DNA of 23,456 nt from Patescibacteria group bacterium (GCA_023380695.1 JAMCRT010000005.1:1-23456); one strand, 5' to 3'. Shown: positions 7,227 to 14,532, counted from the stretch's first letter. The notes: generated from the letters alone by a model not told the origin. Program-made: numbers and translations.

Positions 7227-8248
7227 TAATTTTTCATTCTAACTTCTTCTAACCAAGTACTAAGTGATAATATAAGACTAGGGTTAGTTGATTTGATTGC
7301 TATCTCTTGAGTGCCAAACAATACACCAAATTTTGAGAAATTATGAGACCCAAATATAGTATATAGATCATCTATTATTAACAATTTTGCATGTACATAC
7401 TTTTTTATATGAGAGGCATTTAAATCTTCACTAAACATATTGAATAACAATTGTTCAATTTTACCTTTAGCTTTACTTAGTGCTAAACCTTTGTGATAAG
7501 TAACAATATCAACTGACACTCCTCTTTTTTTTGCTTGTTTCATCTTTTTTAGCAGTGAAAAATCAGGAAGAAATTGAGATACATATTTAATACTTTTCTG
7601 AGAATGACTGACTAGATTTAGTGAATCATCATATATTACTGAATCTCCTGATTTACCAGAATCTATAAGTAATGTTGTATCATTTGCAATCTGCATCGAA
7701 GATATTAGAGATGTATGATTACTTCTATTATCAAAAAACAAATTGATAGCACAATCAATCAATTTTTTATTACAACTCTCCATCATAAAATCTATATTAG
7801 AAAATGATTGAACTGAAAGATTTGCGCCACCAATATAAATACAATTATCAATTATTGTAAACTTCATGTGATTTCTACCAATAAAAGGAATATACTCACC
7901 TAATACACTAGTAGGTTTATTTAAATATGCAATATCAACATTCTCTTTTTTCATTCTCTGAATTTCTCTTGTATGCTCTATCTTAATCTTATATGTAAGA
8001 TTTCTTTTATCTTTATTTACAATTGGCAACTTATTCATTTGTTTTCCAGTATACATTTTTGAATACCAATCAATATTGATATATACCTTTACCCCTCTTT
8101 TTGCAGCAGATATAATTTCATCTGATATGATTTTGTTATGTAATGAAAATTCAATAGACATTGCTTGGATGTATATTCTATCTTTTGATTCCTTTATTCT
8201 CTTATAAAGGCTATAAAAATAATCTTCAGCATTAATTATTGTGTACAT
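7223..8248 (-). CDS. Phospholipase D / cardiolipin synthase superfamily protein
   Basis: Two complete HKD motifs define the superfamily: HMKFTIID (His127, Lys129, Asp134) followed by GGANLS, and HAKLLIID (His286, Lys288, Asp293) followed by GSHNFS. Together they form one active site that cleaves or transfers phosphodiester bonds through a phosphohistidine. At 341 residues, without membrane helices or a signal peptide, it is shorter than typical cardiolipin synthases. It could act on phospholipids or, as in some bacterial PLD nucleases, on nucleic acid; the sequence does not decide. The stop overlaps that of the convergent gene ending at 7226. Its own promoter overlaps the end of the P-type ATPase gene and predicts a leaderless mRNA. 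Confidence 0.88.
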   Translation of the reverse strand: MYTIINAEDYFYSLYKRIKESKDRIYIQAMSIEFSLHNKIISDEIISAAKRGVKVYINIDWYSKMYTGKQMNKLPIVNKDKRNLTYKIKIEHTREIQRMKKENVDIAYLNKPTSVLGEYIPFIGRNHMKFTIIDNCIYIGGANLSVQSFSNIDFMMESCNKKLIDCAINLFFDNRSNHTSLISSMQIANDTTLLIDSGKSGDSVIYDDSLNLVSHSQKSIKYVSQFLPDFSLLKKMKQAKKRGVSVDIVTYHKGLALSKAKGKIEQLLFNMFSEDLNASHIKKYVHAKLLIIDDLYTIFGSHNFSKFGVLFGTQEIAIKSTNPSLILSLSTWLEEVRMKNY

Positions 8249-8254
8249 ATATAT

Positions 8255-8282
8255 ATATTATTAGTTTTTCAAAATTTTTCAA
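8255..8282 (-). promoter_or_regulatory. Promoter of the phospholipase-D gene
   Basis: On the minus strand TTGAAA (8282-8277), a 16-bp spacer and TAATAT (8260-8255) end 6 nt before ATG 8248. The -35 lies on the stop region of the upstream P-type ATPase gene. The surrounding TA repeats make the exact -10 register slightly uncertain. Confidence 0.6.
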
Positions 8283-11044
8283 TAGGACAGATTCTTTTTG
8301 TTTTCTATGAATCTAGTAATAGATTTCCTTATTTCCTCTGATAGTAATATAGCAAAGATTACAAATAAATAGAATATTAGAGCAATCTTAGGTAAAGGAT
8401 AGGTTTTAATTATCCCCTCTATCATAGGTGTATATACAAGAATACTTTGTACTATTAATATAAGTAACACTCCTATAAAGATCTTCCAGTAAGTATTTAT
8501 CTTAAATGCAAAAATAGAAAACCTATATGATCTTGCCGATAGAAAGTTTGGTACCTGAGATATTACAAGCGTTGTATATGCTGCAGTAGTAGCCATACTA
8601 TATATATTAAACTTAGTATATACAATATAAAATATTATATTTGCAAATATCGCAATAAATACTCCATTAATAAACATTGGAACTATAGTTTCTCTGTCAA
8701 ATAAATGATTTTTCTCTGATCTTGGAGGTCTCTCCATTATATCAGGATCTGCTATATCTGATGCCAGGATAAGAGATGGCAATATATTAACTATCAAATC
8801 TATTGTAAGGATTTGTAATACATACATTACTGGAGGGAAAAGAAGCAAAGACCCTATAAATATGGTCATCATTTCTGCAACATCTATTGTCACAACAAAC
8901 CTTATAAACTTTTTAATATTATCATATACAACCCTCCCTTCATATATCGCATAAACAATTGATGCAAAACTATCATCCAAAAGAATCATATCAGCACTTT
9001 CTTTTGCAACATCGGTGCCTGTAATACCCATAGCAACACCAATATCTGCACTTTTTAGAGCAGGTGAATCATTTACACCATCTCCTGTAACAGCAACTAT
9101 ATTTCCCATTTTTTTCAAAGTTTGCACTATTTTTAATTTACTAATTGGTGTAGCTCTTGCAAAAACAACGTTACCTTCTTTTAATATTTTTTCCAATTTC
9201 TCGTCCGTTTGATTTTTTATATCTGTAGCAGTAATAACTATTGGATTATCATCAGTAAGATTTATCATTTTAGAAACTGCTATTGCAGTCTCAGGAGAAT
9301 CTCCTGTACACATAAATATTTTTATTCCTGCTTTTTTTGCACTAATTATAGCTTCCCCCACCTCTTCTCTTGGCGGATCTAGTATACCTACAATTCCAAT
9401 AATAGTAATATCTTTTTCTACGATTGACTCTGTTAATTTATCTCCTGTTATTTCTTTGACTCCTAATGCTAATACTCTCATGGTATCTTTAGAAAATTCA
9501 TCTGATTTCTTTATCATTTTGTCTTTCAATACATTTGTAAGTGTTACATCTTTGCCATCCACCATAATTTTATTTGATATCTTAAAAATACTCTCCAATG
9601 CACCCTTTACAAAAACATACTTTTTATTTTGTGACTCATAGACAGTAGACATCATCTTTCTTTCAGGATCAAAAGGAACTTCAAATATTCTTTTGTATTT
9701 ACTTTTTAAAGAATCAATATTACTTAATGCTTTAAAGGAGAAAGTTACTAAAGATCCTTCCAAAGGATCACCTATAAGTGGGTTTTTCTTATCATCAAAA
9801 TTTAGTATTGCATTTGAACATAGATTTGATGAGAGAGAAAATAAAGATAATACATTTTCTGGAATATACTTACTTCCCAATATATTTCCCTCTTTACTAT
9901 ACCCAACACCTTCAACATCAAAATCCTTATCTTGACCATTTAGATAAAATATCTTTTTTACTGTCATTTCATTTTTTGTAAGAGTCCCAGTTTTATCAGA
10001 AACAATAACATTACATGCTCCCAATGTTTCGGTTGAAGTAAGTTTTTTTACCACAACATTTCTTTTTGAAAGCTTTCTTAGGGCAATAGCCAGAGCTGCA
10101 GTCAGAGTTGACGGAAGTCCCTCAGGCACAATACCAACGGCTAAACCAACTGCCAAAATTAAGGTTGATGAAAGAGATCTGCCTCCATAAAAAAAATTGA
10201 TTGAGAATGCAACAACTGCAACTGCTAGAGCAATAATAATAAGAAATTCACCAGCTCTAAATGTTTCTTTTTGAAGTGGTGATTTATCCTTTGTCGTAAT
10301 TTGTGCAGACATTGCAATCTTACCAAATTCTGTATTCATACCAGTTCCAACAACAACTGCTTTTCCCCTTCCCCTTACAACAGAAGTTCCAGCAAAAATA
10401 AGATTGGTCACATCAAAAATAGATAATTTCTTTTTAGGATGAACCTCTATTGTTTTTGATACGGGTGCATTCTCTCCAGTAATAGAACTCTCTAATGTCT
10501 CTAGACTTTCCACTTCTATTAATCTACAGTCTGCAGGAATATCATCTCCACTTTCAACCATTACTATATCTCCAGGTACTAAAACAGATGTTTCAATTTT
10601 TTGTATTTTGCCATCCCTTATAACCTTAATCTCTTTAGATATAAGTTTTTCTAAAGCCTCAACAGTTCTACTGGCACTATATTGCTGTATAAAAGCAACA
10701 GAAACATTAAATATAATAAGTAAGAAAAGAATGTAAGTTACAATACTTTCTCCTGCAATATATGAAGATATAGCTGCTATAAATAACAGAAAAACCATGA
10801 AATCTTTGAATTGATCTATAAACATTTTAAGTACTGAATAATTTTTCTGTTTTACAATCTTATTCTCCCCATGTTCTTCAAGTAATTCCTCCACTCTCTT
10901 TTGAGTAAGGCCTTTATCTTTATCCGTTTTTAAAATACTTAAAACTTCATCATGATGCATTGAGTAAACAAATGCTTCCTCATCTAGAGTCTTGTTAAAT
11001 ATTGAAGGATATAGTGAATCTTTATAAAATCTATCTTCTCTCAT
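8279..11044 (-). CDS. P2-type cation-transporting P-type ATPase
   Basis: A full-length 921-residue integral membrane pump. Visible landmarks: N-terminal cation-ATPase domain (about 25-95), actuator motif SSITGE (187-191 region), TM4 PEGLP (307-311), phosphorylated Asp350 in DKTGTLT, nucleotide-binding KGA (480-482), hinge TGDGVNDSP (653-661) and a six-helix C-terminal domain. PEGLP and the general layout place it in the P2 group (Ca2+, or Na+/K+-like). The ion is uncertain because the site residues differ from SERCA: TM5 has TIDVAEMM (Asp721, Glu724) and TM6 has TIDLIVNILP (Asp749, Val752, Asn753), where SERCA has VNLVTDGLP. It ends in TGA. The promoter at 11051-11079 predicts a leaderless mRNA, divergent from the gene at 11127. 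Confidence 0.93.
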   Translation of the reverse strand: MREDRFYKDSLYPSIFNKTLDEEAFVYSMHHDEVLSILKTDKDKGLTQKRVEELLEEHGENKIVKQKNYSVLKMFIDQFKDFMVFLLFIAAISSYIAGESIVTYILFLLIIFNVSVAFIQQYSASRTVEALEKLISKEIKVIRDGKIQKIETSVLVPGDIVMVESGDDIPADCRLIEVESLETLESSITGENAPVSKTIEVHPKKKLSIFDVTNLIFAGTSVVRGRGKAVVVGTGMNTEFGKIAMSAQITTKDKSPLQKETFRAGEFLIIIALAVAVVAFSINFFYGGRSLSSTLILAVGLAVGIVPEGLPSTLTAALAIALRKLSKRNVVVKKLTSTETLGACNVIVSDKTGTLTKNEMTVKKIFYLNGQDKDFDVEGVGYSKEGNILGSKYIPENVLSLFSLSSNLCSNAILNFDDKKNPLIGDPLEGSLVTFSFKALSNIDSLKSKYKRIFEVPFDPERKMMSTVYESQNKKYVFVKGALESIFKISNKIMVDGKDVTLTNVLKDKMIKKSDEFSKDTMRVLALGVKEITGDKLTESIVEKDITIIGIVGILDPPREEVGEAIISAKKAGIKIFMCTGDSPETAIAVSKMINLTDDNPIVITATDIKNQTDEKLEKILKEGNVVFARATPISKLKIVQTLKKMGNIVAVTGDGVNDSPALKSADIGVAMGITGTDVAKESADMILLDDSFASIVYAIYEGRVVYDNIKKFIRFVVTIDVAEMMTIFIGSLLLFPPVMYVLQILTIDLIVNILPSLILASDIADPDIMERPPRSEKNHLFDRETIVPMFINGVFIAIFANIIFYIVYTKFNIYSMATTAAYTTLVISQVPNFLSARSYRFSIFAFKINTYWKIFIGVLLILIVQSILVYTPMIEGIIKTYPLPKIALIFYLFVIFAILLSEEIRKSITRFIENKKNLSY

Positions 11045-11050
11045 ACTATT

Positions 11051-11079
11051 ATCTTATACATAAAATACCATTATTGCAA
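11051..11079 (-). promoter_or_regulatory. Promoter of the P-type ATPase gene
   Basis: On the minus strand TTGCAA (11079-11074), a 17-bp spacer and TAAGAT (11056-11051) end 6 nt before ATG 11044. Overlapping alternatives (TATAAG, GATAAT) exist, so the -10 register is less certain than for other genes. Confidence 0.5.
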
Positions 11080-11091
11080 AACTAAAAATGG

Positions 11092-11120
11092 TTGCTTTTG
11101 CATAATTTTTAAAGTAATAT
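11092..11120 (+). promoter_or_regulatory. Divergent promoter of the gene at 11127
   Basis: TTGCTT (11092-11097), a 17-bp spacer and TAATAT (11115-11120) are followed by 6 nt and ATG 11127. This promoter lies back to back with that of the P-type ATPase; the two -35 elements are about 12 bp apart. Confidence 0.65.
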
Positions 11121-11126
11121 TTTCAT

Positions 11127-11717
11127 ATGGCAACCAAAGAAAACGAAAACAAAATTGAAAAACTGGAAGCTCAATTAAACCTACTAAAAGCAGAACTTGA
11201 ATATGATACAGTTTTGAAAAAGGAGAAGAAAAAGAATAAGAAAAATGCAAATATATTATATCAATGGAAAGCACCATCTAGAGTATACCAAAAATGGGAC
11301 AAACAAAAGATATATACTGTGTTTCTATGGCTCCTTGTAATTATTGTACTACTACTTTTTATAAAACAATATTTCACAATCATTGTAGTTATAGCTTTAG
11401 GATTTGTAATTTATGCAATGACAAACTATCCTCCACATGAAGTTGAACACACAATAACAGATCAAAATGTAATTTGGTTTGAAAAAACATATTCATATAA
11501 AGATCTATCTAATTTTTGGTTTTCAAAAAGAGGTGAATATACAATATTGAATATTGATACAAAGTACAGAATCCCTGCGAGATTAGTATACATAATAGAA
11601 GATGAAGATATAAAGAAAATAAGAAATATATTAAAAGAATACCTTCCTTACAAAGAATTCAAAAAGAAACAACCAAAACTCTCTCAGATAATAGATGGTA
11701 TATATATTAGTGTATAA
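11127..11717 (+). CDS. Two-helix membrane protein with PH-like C-terminal region
   Basis: 196 residues. The N-terminus (about 5-32) is a charged coiled coil, followed by a lysine-rich stretch and a conserved-looking LYQWKAPSRVYQKW (44-57). Two membrane helices follow, at about 62-79 and 82-98. The rest (about 105-190) alternates strand-like segments, including VIWFEKTYSYKDLSNFWF, and ends in a helix, as in small bacterial PH-like domains. From memory, proteins with a W-x-A-P motif, two helices and a Y-x-x-L-x-x-F-W motif recur in Patescibacteria without known function; I could not check this. Both termini should face the cytoplasm. It is transcribed divergently from the P-type ATPase gene, so a membrane role linked to that pump is possible but unproven. 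Confidence 0.75.
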   Translation: MATKENENKIEKLEAQLNLLKAELEYDTVLKKEKKKNKKNANILYQWKAPSRVYQKWDKQKIYTVFLWLLVIIVLLLFIKQYFTIIVVIALGFVIYAMTNYPPHEVEHTITDQNVIWFEKTYSYKDLSNFWFSKRGEYTILNIDTKYRIPARLVYIIEDEDIKKIRNILKEYLPYKEFKKKQPKLSQIIDGIYISV

Positions 11718-11727
11718 TATATATAAA

Positions 11728-11801
11728 GCTCCTATAGCTTAATTGGATAAAGCATTAGATTGCGGATCTAAAGACTGCAGGTTCGAATCCTACTAGGAGC
11801 A
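11728..11801 (+). tRNA. tRNA-Arg(GCG)
   Basis: GCTCCTA pairs with TAGGAGC; the discriminator is A. The anticodon stem-loop TTAGA-TTGCGGA-TCTAA carries GCG, which reads CGC/CGU. The D-loop AATTGGATA has the A after GG expected of arginine tRNAs. One C-A mismatch lies in the T-stem (GCAGG/CCTAC). CCA is not encoded. A TATAAT at 11713-11718 may serve as its -10. Confidence 0.92.
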
Positions 11802-11805
11802 ATAT

Positions 11806-11897
11806 GGAGAGGTGCTAGAGTGGCTTATCAGACTGTTCTCGAAAAACAGTATCTTATCAAATAAATAAGATCGTGAGTTCGAATCTCACCCTCTCCG
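11806..11897 (+). tRNA. tRNA-Ser(CGA)
   Basis: GGAGAGG pairs with CCTCTCC. The anticodon stem-loop CTGTT-CTCGAAA-AACAG carries CGA, which reads UCG. The long variable arm has a perfect ATCTTAT/ATAAGAT stem, and the T-arm GTGAG-TTCGAAT-CTCAC is intact. The discriminator is G; no CCA. It starts 4 bp after tRNA-Arg. Its 3' end marks the edge of the accessory patch. Confidence 0.95.
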
Positions 11898-11911
11898 ATG
11901 GATGTGACAAC
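11893..11911 (+). repeat. Putative attachment-type repeat at the 3' end of tRNA-Ser(CGA), copy 1
   Basis: CTCCGATGGATGTGACAAC covers the last bases of tRNA-Ser(CGA) and 14 bp of flank. It recurs with one mismatch at 12485-12503, 592 bp away, bracketing the orphan antitoxin gene. A direct repeat overlapping a tRNA 3' end is the classical trace of tyrosine-recombinase integration; no recombinase is in the window. Confidence 0.6.
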
Positions 11912-11978
11912 ATAATATAAAAATCAATAAGCCAAGAAATAATCTTGATAAAGGGATTTATTTTTCAGTTTAAAGCTT

Positions 11979-12239
11979 TTATCTTGTTTTCTCTTTTATT
12001 TTTTCAGATAAATATATCTTTATCAAGGATTGATACGGAACATCTTGTTTGTGTGCGAGCAATTTTAAAGAATTTAATAACGATTCTGTAACTCTTATGG
12101 TAATAGTTTTTGTTGATGGTTTTAAATTTATAAAATCACCTTTCACCTCTACCATTGATTCAATATAATCAGTTGTGTCATGAGTACCCCAAAAATCTCT
12201 TTCCGCACCTTCATTTTTGAATTTTGGTATTTGTTTCAT
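11979..12239 (-). CDS. CopG/BrnA-like antitoxin without partner toxin
   Basis: This 86-residue protein matches the CopG-antitoxin pattern: IPKFKNEGAERDFWGTHDT at the N-terminus, then a ribbon-helix-helix region TKTITIRVTESLLNSLKLLA and the closing DVPYQSLIKIYLSEKIKEK. Such antitoxins bind their own operator and neutralise a BrnT-like or related RNase toxin. No toxin gene lies next to it on either side, so it is an orphan, perhaps stabilising its locus or acting as an anti-addiction protein. It is the only gene here with a consensus Shine-Dalgarno (12244-12251), and the perfect palindrome GGATCTAGATCC at 12255-12266 is a likely operator. It sits between the two tRNA-type repeats, opposite in strand to the tRNA. 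These traits suggest horizontal transfer. Confidence 0.85.
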   Translation of the reverse strand: MKQIPKFKNEGAERDFWGTHDTTDYIESMVEVKGDFINLKPSTKTITIRVTESLLNSLKLLAHKQDVPYQSLIKIYLSEKIKEKTR

Positions 12240-12243
12240 AATT

Positions 12244-12266
12244 CACCTCCTTTTGGATCTAGATCC
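12244..12266 (-). promoter_or_regulatory. Consensus Shine-Dalgarno and palindromic operator of the orphan antitoxin
   Basis: On the minus strand AGGAGGTG (12251-12244) lies 4 nt before ATG 12239, an ideal ribosome binding site. Directly upstream is the perfect 12-bp palindrome GGATCTAGATCC (12255-12266). An AT-rich TATTATATAA stretch further upstream could be the -10. No other gene in the window has such a ribosome binding site. Confidence 0.8.
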
Positions 12267-12442
12267 TTTGTTTTATTTATATAATATGTTTTTTCTTTTC
12301 TCTCTTTATTAATTTAAGAGTGCCATATGTTTCTGAACTTATTCAGGTTTAATCAATATTAATGATATAAGATTTTGAAGGAATTAGTATATAAATATAT
12401 TATATGCAACAAAAGATTATATCTTGTATCACGTTATCAGCC

Positions 12443-12489
12443 TTATAATCCAATCTAGAAATAGTTCGAAATAAGGCACATCGCCTCCG
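12443..12489 (+). repeat. Left direct repeat flanking the winged-helix Fic gene
   Basis: Begins TTATAATCCAAT and contains AAATAAGG and CATCGCCTCC. It aligns without gaps to 13720-13766, with about 38 of 47 bases identical. Its last bases overlap the attachment-type repeat of 12485-12503, so the two repeat systems are joined here. Confidence 0.65.
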
Positions 12490-12503
12490 ATGGATGCGAC
12501 AAC
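12485..12503 (+). repeat. Putative attachment-type repeat, copy 2
   Basis: CTCCGATGGATGCGACAAC differs from 11893-11911 by one base. It is preceded at 12464 by GTTCGAA, the T-loop sequence of the tRNA, so it looks like a decayed tRNA 3' end. Confidence 0.6.
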
Positions 12504-12582
12504 CCAATTGCAAATGTCCATAAAATGTTGATATATTTTATAAATTTGGTTTTTTCTTATTACTATTTATTATGCTTGCGTA

Positions 12583-12603
12583 ACATATTGTTTACAAATA
12601 TGT
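12583..12603 (+). promoter_or_regulatory. Operator-like inverted repeat upstream of the winged-helix Fic gene
   Basis: ACATATT (12583-12589) and AATATGT (12597-12603) form a perfect inverted repeat with a 7-bp centre, followed by a nearby TGTAACAAAATGTTA. It ends 42 bp before ATG 12646. The winged helix of the Fic protein itself is a candidate binder. The promoter is unclear; TATAAA at 12636-12641 is the best -10. Confidence 0.45.
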
Positions 12604-12645
12604 AACAAAATGTTATGATTGTATTGTTATTATGTTATAAATATT

Positions 12646-13704
12646 ATGAAATTAAATAAAAGACAATCCAAACTTTTAAATATTCTTTCCACTCAAAAGT
12701 GGCTCAGTAGATCTCAAATAATTGATTCTTTAAAGACTGTTGATGAAGAAGTCTCTTTCATGACTGTAAATAGGGATCTGTCTTATTTATTAAATTTAAA
12801 TTTAATCGAGAAGCATGGCAACGGCAAAGCCACTAGTTATAGATTAAGTATAAAATATAATTTACTCAGAAATATCAATGCTAAGGAATATTATAAAAAA
12901 GATATTGACCATAGAGAAATTATAGAGAGATTCAATAGTAATATATTTTCACTGGTTCAAAATGAAATATTGACGAAGGAAGAATTATCTGAATTAAATA
13001 CTCTAAATGAAACCTTTAACAGTAATTTAAAACAGTTAAGTGAGGTTATTCGGAAAAAAGAGCTTGAAAGAGCAATAATTGAAATAAGCTGGAAATCTTC
13101 TGTCTTGGAAGGTAATACATATACTCTACTTGAAACCGAAACTCTTTTAAAAGACGGTATAGAAGCAAAAGGTAAAAAGAAAGAGGAAGCAATAATGATT
13201 ATGAATCACAAAAAAGCGTTAGAATTCATATTACAGAATGGTGACCAATTTACAAAATTAAATGTGAGAATAATTGAACACATTCATTCACTGTTAATTG
13301 ATAATTTGGGTGTGACAAAAAACATTAGAAATAGTTTGATTAGAATAACGGGAACAAACTATAAACCACTAGATAATGCTTTTCAAATAAAAGAGGCATT
13401 AGAGCAATATTGTAAAATTATTAACAATAAAACTCATGTGTTTGAAAAAGTTTTACTTACAATACCATTAATTAGCTATATACAACCATTTGAAGATGGA
13501 AATAAAAGAACAGGAAGAATTATTGCAAATGCATTACTACTATCACATAATTCTTTTCCATTATCTTTTAGAAATGTAGATGTTAATGAGTATAGAGAAG
13601 CAATGTTAATATTTTATGAAATAAACAATTTAAGTTTATTGAAAAATATATTTATACAACAATCTAGATTTGCAGTAGAAAACTATTTTAAACCTAAAGC
13701 TTAA
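12646..13704 (+). CDS. Winged-helix Fic-domain protein with Gln in place of the catalytic His
   Basis: 352 residues. Residues 1-70 form a winged helix (LNKRQSKLLNILSTQKWLSR, then FMTVNRDLSYLLNLNLIEKH). A helical linker leads to an inhibitory motif, SSVLEGN at 151-157, matching (S/T)xxxE(G/N). The Fic loop at 280-291 reads QPFEDGNKRTGR, where active AMP transferases have His first; codon 280 is CAA. The phosphate-binding part, GNKRTGR, is intact, so nucleotide may still bind. Loss of the His normally abolishes AMP transfer, but a Gln here may be typical of a subfamily with another role. An upstream TTG at 12619 is in frame, but ATG 12646 gives the natural N-terminus. The gene is bracketed by direct repeats, which suggests it arrived as a unit. 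Confidence 0.88.
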   Translation: MKLNKRQSKLLNILSTQKWLSRSQIIDSLKTVDEEVSFMTVNRDLSYLLNLNLIEKHGNGKATSYRLSIKYNLLRNINAKEYYKKDIDHREIIERFNSNIFSLVQNEILTKEELSELNTLNETFNSNLKQLSEVIRKKELERAIIEISWKSSVLEGNTYTLLETETLLKDGIEAKGKKKEEAIMIMNHKKALEFILQNGDQFTKLNVRIIEHIHSLLIDNLGVTKNIRNSLIRITGTNYKPLDNAFQIKEALEQYCKIINNKTHVFEKVLLTIPLISYIQPFEDGNKRTGRIIANALLLSHNSFPLSFRNVDVNEYREAMLIFYEINNLSLLKNIFIQQSRFAVENYFKPKA

Positions 13705-13719
13705 ATTCATAAATTAATT

Positions 13720-13766
13720 TTATAATCCAATACAAAAATATTTCTAAATAAGGTGCATCGCCTCCA
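13720..13766 (+). repeat. Right direct repeat flanking the winged-helix Fic gene
   Basis: Second copy of the 12443-12489 repeat, starting 16 bp after the Fic stop codon; copy starts are 1,277 bp apart. It has TTCTAAATAAGG where the left copy has TTCGAAATAAGG, and lacks the GATGGATG tail. Confidence 0.65.
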
Positions 13767-13945
13767 ATAAATAATCATATATATACCAATAACCTACTTT
13801 TATTTTAACCCGATAAAATTAATACTTTACTTCTAAAAATATCGGTATGATAAAAAGATATATATAGTGAAGCTTCTCCCATGTTTAAAAACTAGAGTTT
13901 TCTGCCTTGGGTTATAAAATTTTATATTTAATTTTTAAATTATCT

Positions 13946-14218
13946 CTACCTATAAACTTCTTTATGATTTCCTATTAGTAAAAATAATACTTCATTTTTT
14001 CCAACATATGTAAATATTATACGCAGATCTCCCTCTATCCAAAATGAAAATGCCACTCCAGCTTTAATTGTATTTACTGTGCGCATTCTTAGTGATGGAT
14101 GATAAGGATTATTTATAAAAAAATCTATCTTCTTATCAATTTTTAGAGTAAGTTTCTTGTTAGTTTTTATTAATTCTTTATACTGATTAGTGAATTTTGA
14201 TGAATAATTTATTATCAA
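13946..14218 (-). CDS. RelE/YafQ-like toxin
   Basis: 90 residues with the size and shape of RelE/ParE-superfamily toxins, whose YafQ- and RelE-like members cut mRNA in the ribosome. Visible features are IINYSSKFTNQYKELIKTN, the middle FFINNPYHPSLRMRTVN, the strand pair GVAFSFWIEGDLRIIFTYVG and the C-terminal LIGNHKEVY, close to the usual IGTHDEVY. The His and Arg residues in these blocks are the likely catalytic set. The start is TTG at 14218, 2 nt after the antitoxin stop, so translational coupling is likely. No ribosome binding site is seen. It is in the usual antitoxin-then-toxin order and looks intact. Confidence 0.85.
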   Translation of the reverse strand: MIINYSSKFTNQYKELIKTNKKLTLKIDKKIDFFINNPYHPSLRMRTVNTIKAGVAFSFWIEGDLRIIFTYVGKNEVLFLLIGNHKEVYR

Positions 14219-14220
14219 CT

Positions 14221-14481
14221 TTAAGATACTGTTTTAGTAAAATCTTTGTGACTAGTAAACTTTTCAAGTTTTCCAGTTTCATATTCTTTTAATCCATCAG
14301 CAATATACTTTTCAGTATATTTAGAGGCTTGATATGTTGGAATACCCTCATCTTCAATATTCTTTATAAGTAAATATTTTATGAAGGTAGAAGTTTGCAT
14401 ATCAAATTCAGTTGCTTTTGAATCATAATACTCTTTTATCTTTTTTGGTAATGTTAATTTTACTTGTATTGTTGTAGCCAT
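14221..14481 (-). CDS. Ribbon-helix-helix antitoxin
   Basis: 86 residues. The N-terminal half (TTIQVKLTLPKKIKEYYDSK and the following FIKYLLIKNI) is a ribbon-helix-helix DNA-binding fold as in RelB/ParD-type antitoxins. The C-terminal half (YIADGLKEYETGKLEKFTS) should wrap the toxin. It is followed 2 nt later by the toxin gene. Its promoter at 14505-14532 contains the perfect palindrome TACTAATTAGTA in the spacer, the expected autoregulatory site, and gives a leader of about 16 nt, unlike the leaderless housekeeping genes. Confidence 0.85.
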   Translation of the reverse strand: MATTIQVKLTLPKKIKEYYDSKATEFDMQTSTFIKYLLIKNIEDEGIPTYQASKYTEKYIADGLKEYETGKLEKFTSHKDFTKTVS

Positions 14482-14504
14482 ATAATTATTTCTAAACTAC
14501 TTAT

Positions 14505-14532
14505 ATTCTATCATACTAATTAGTACTATCAA
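14505..14532 (-). promoter_or_regulatory. Promoter and operator of the RHH/RelE-type pair
   Basis: On the minus strand TTGATA (14532-14527), a 16-bp spacer and TAGAAT (14510-14505) precede ATG 14481 by 23 nt. The spacer contains the perfect palindrome TACTAATTAGTA (14514-14525), and a second dyad, GTACT-TGAT-AGTAC, overlaps the -35. Confidence 0.65.

Larger units (their letters stand above)
12267..12645. other. Non-coding stretch between the antitoxin and Fic genes
   Basis: No gene is seen. It holds the second attachment-type repeat (12485-12503), the left Fic-flanking repeat (12443-12489), a GCCTTAT/ATAAGGC dyad (12440-12446 and 12471-12477), and the palindromic region before the Fic start. 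Confidence 0.6.

Noticed and set aside
11937..11967. A terminator hairpin AAATAATC/GATTTATTT followed by T-rich sequence after tRNA-Ser(CGA).
   Set aside because: The stem is short, bulged and nearly all A-T; too weak to call.
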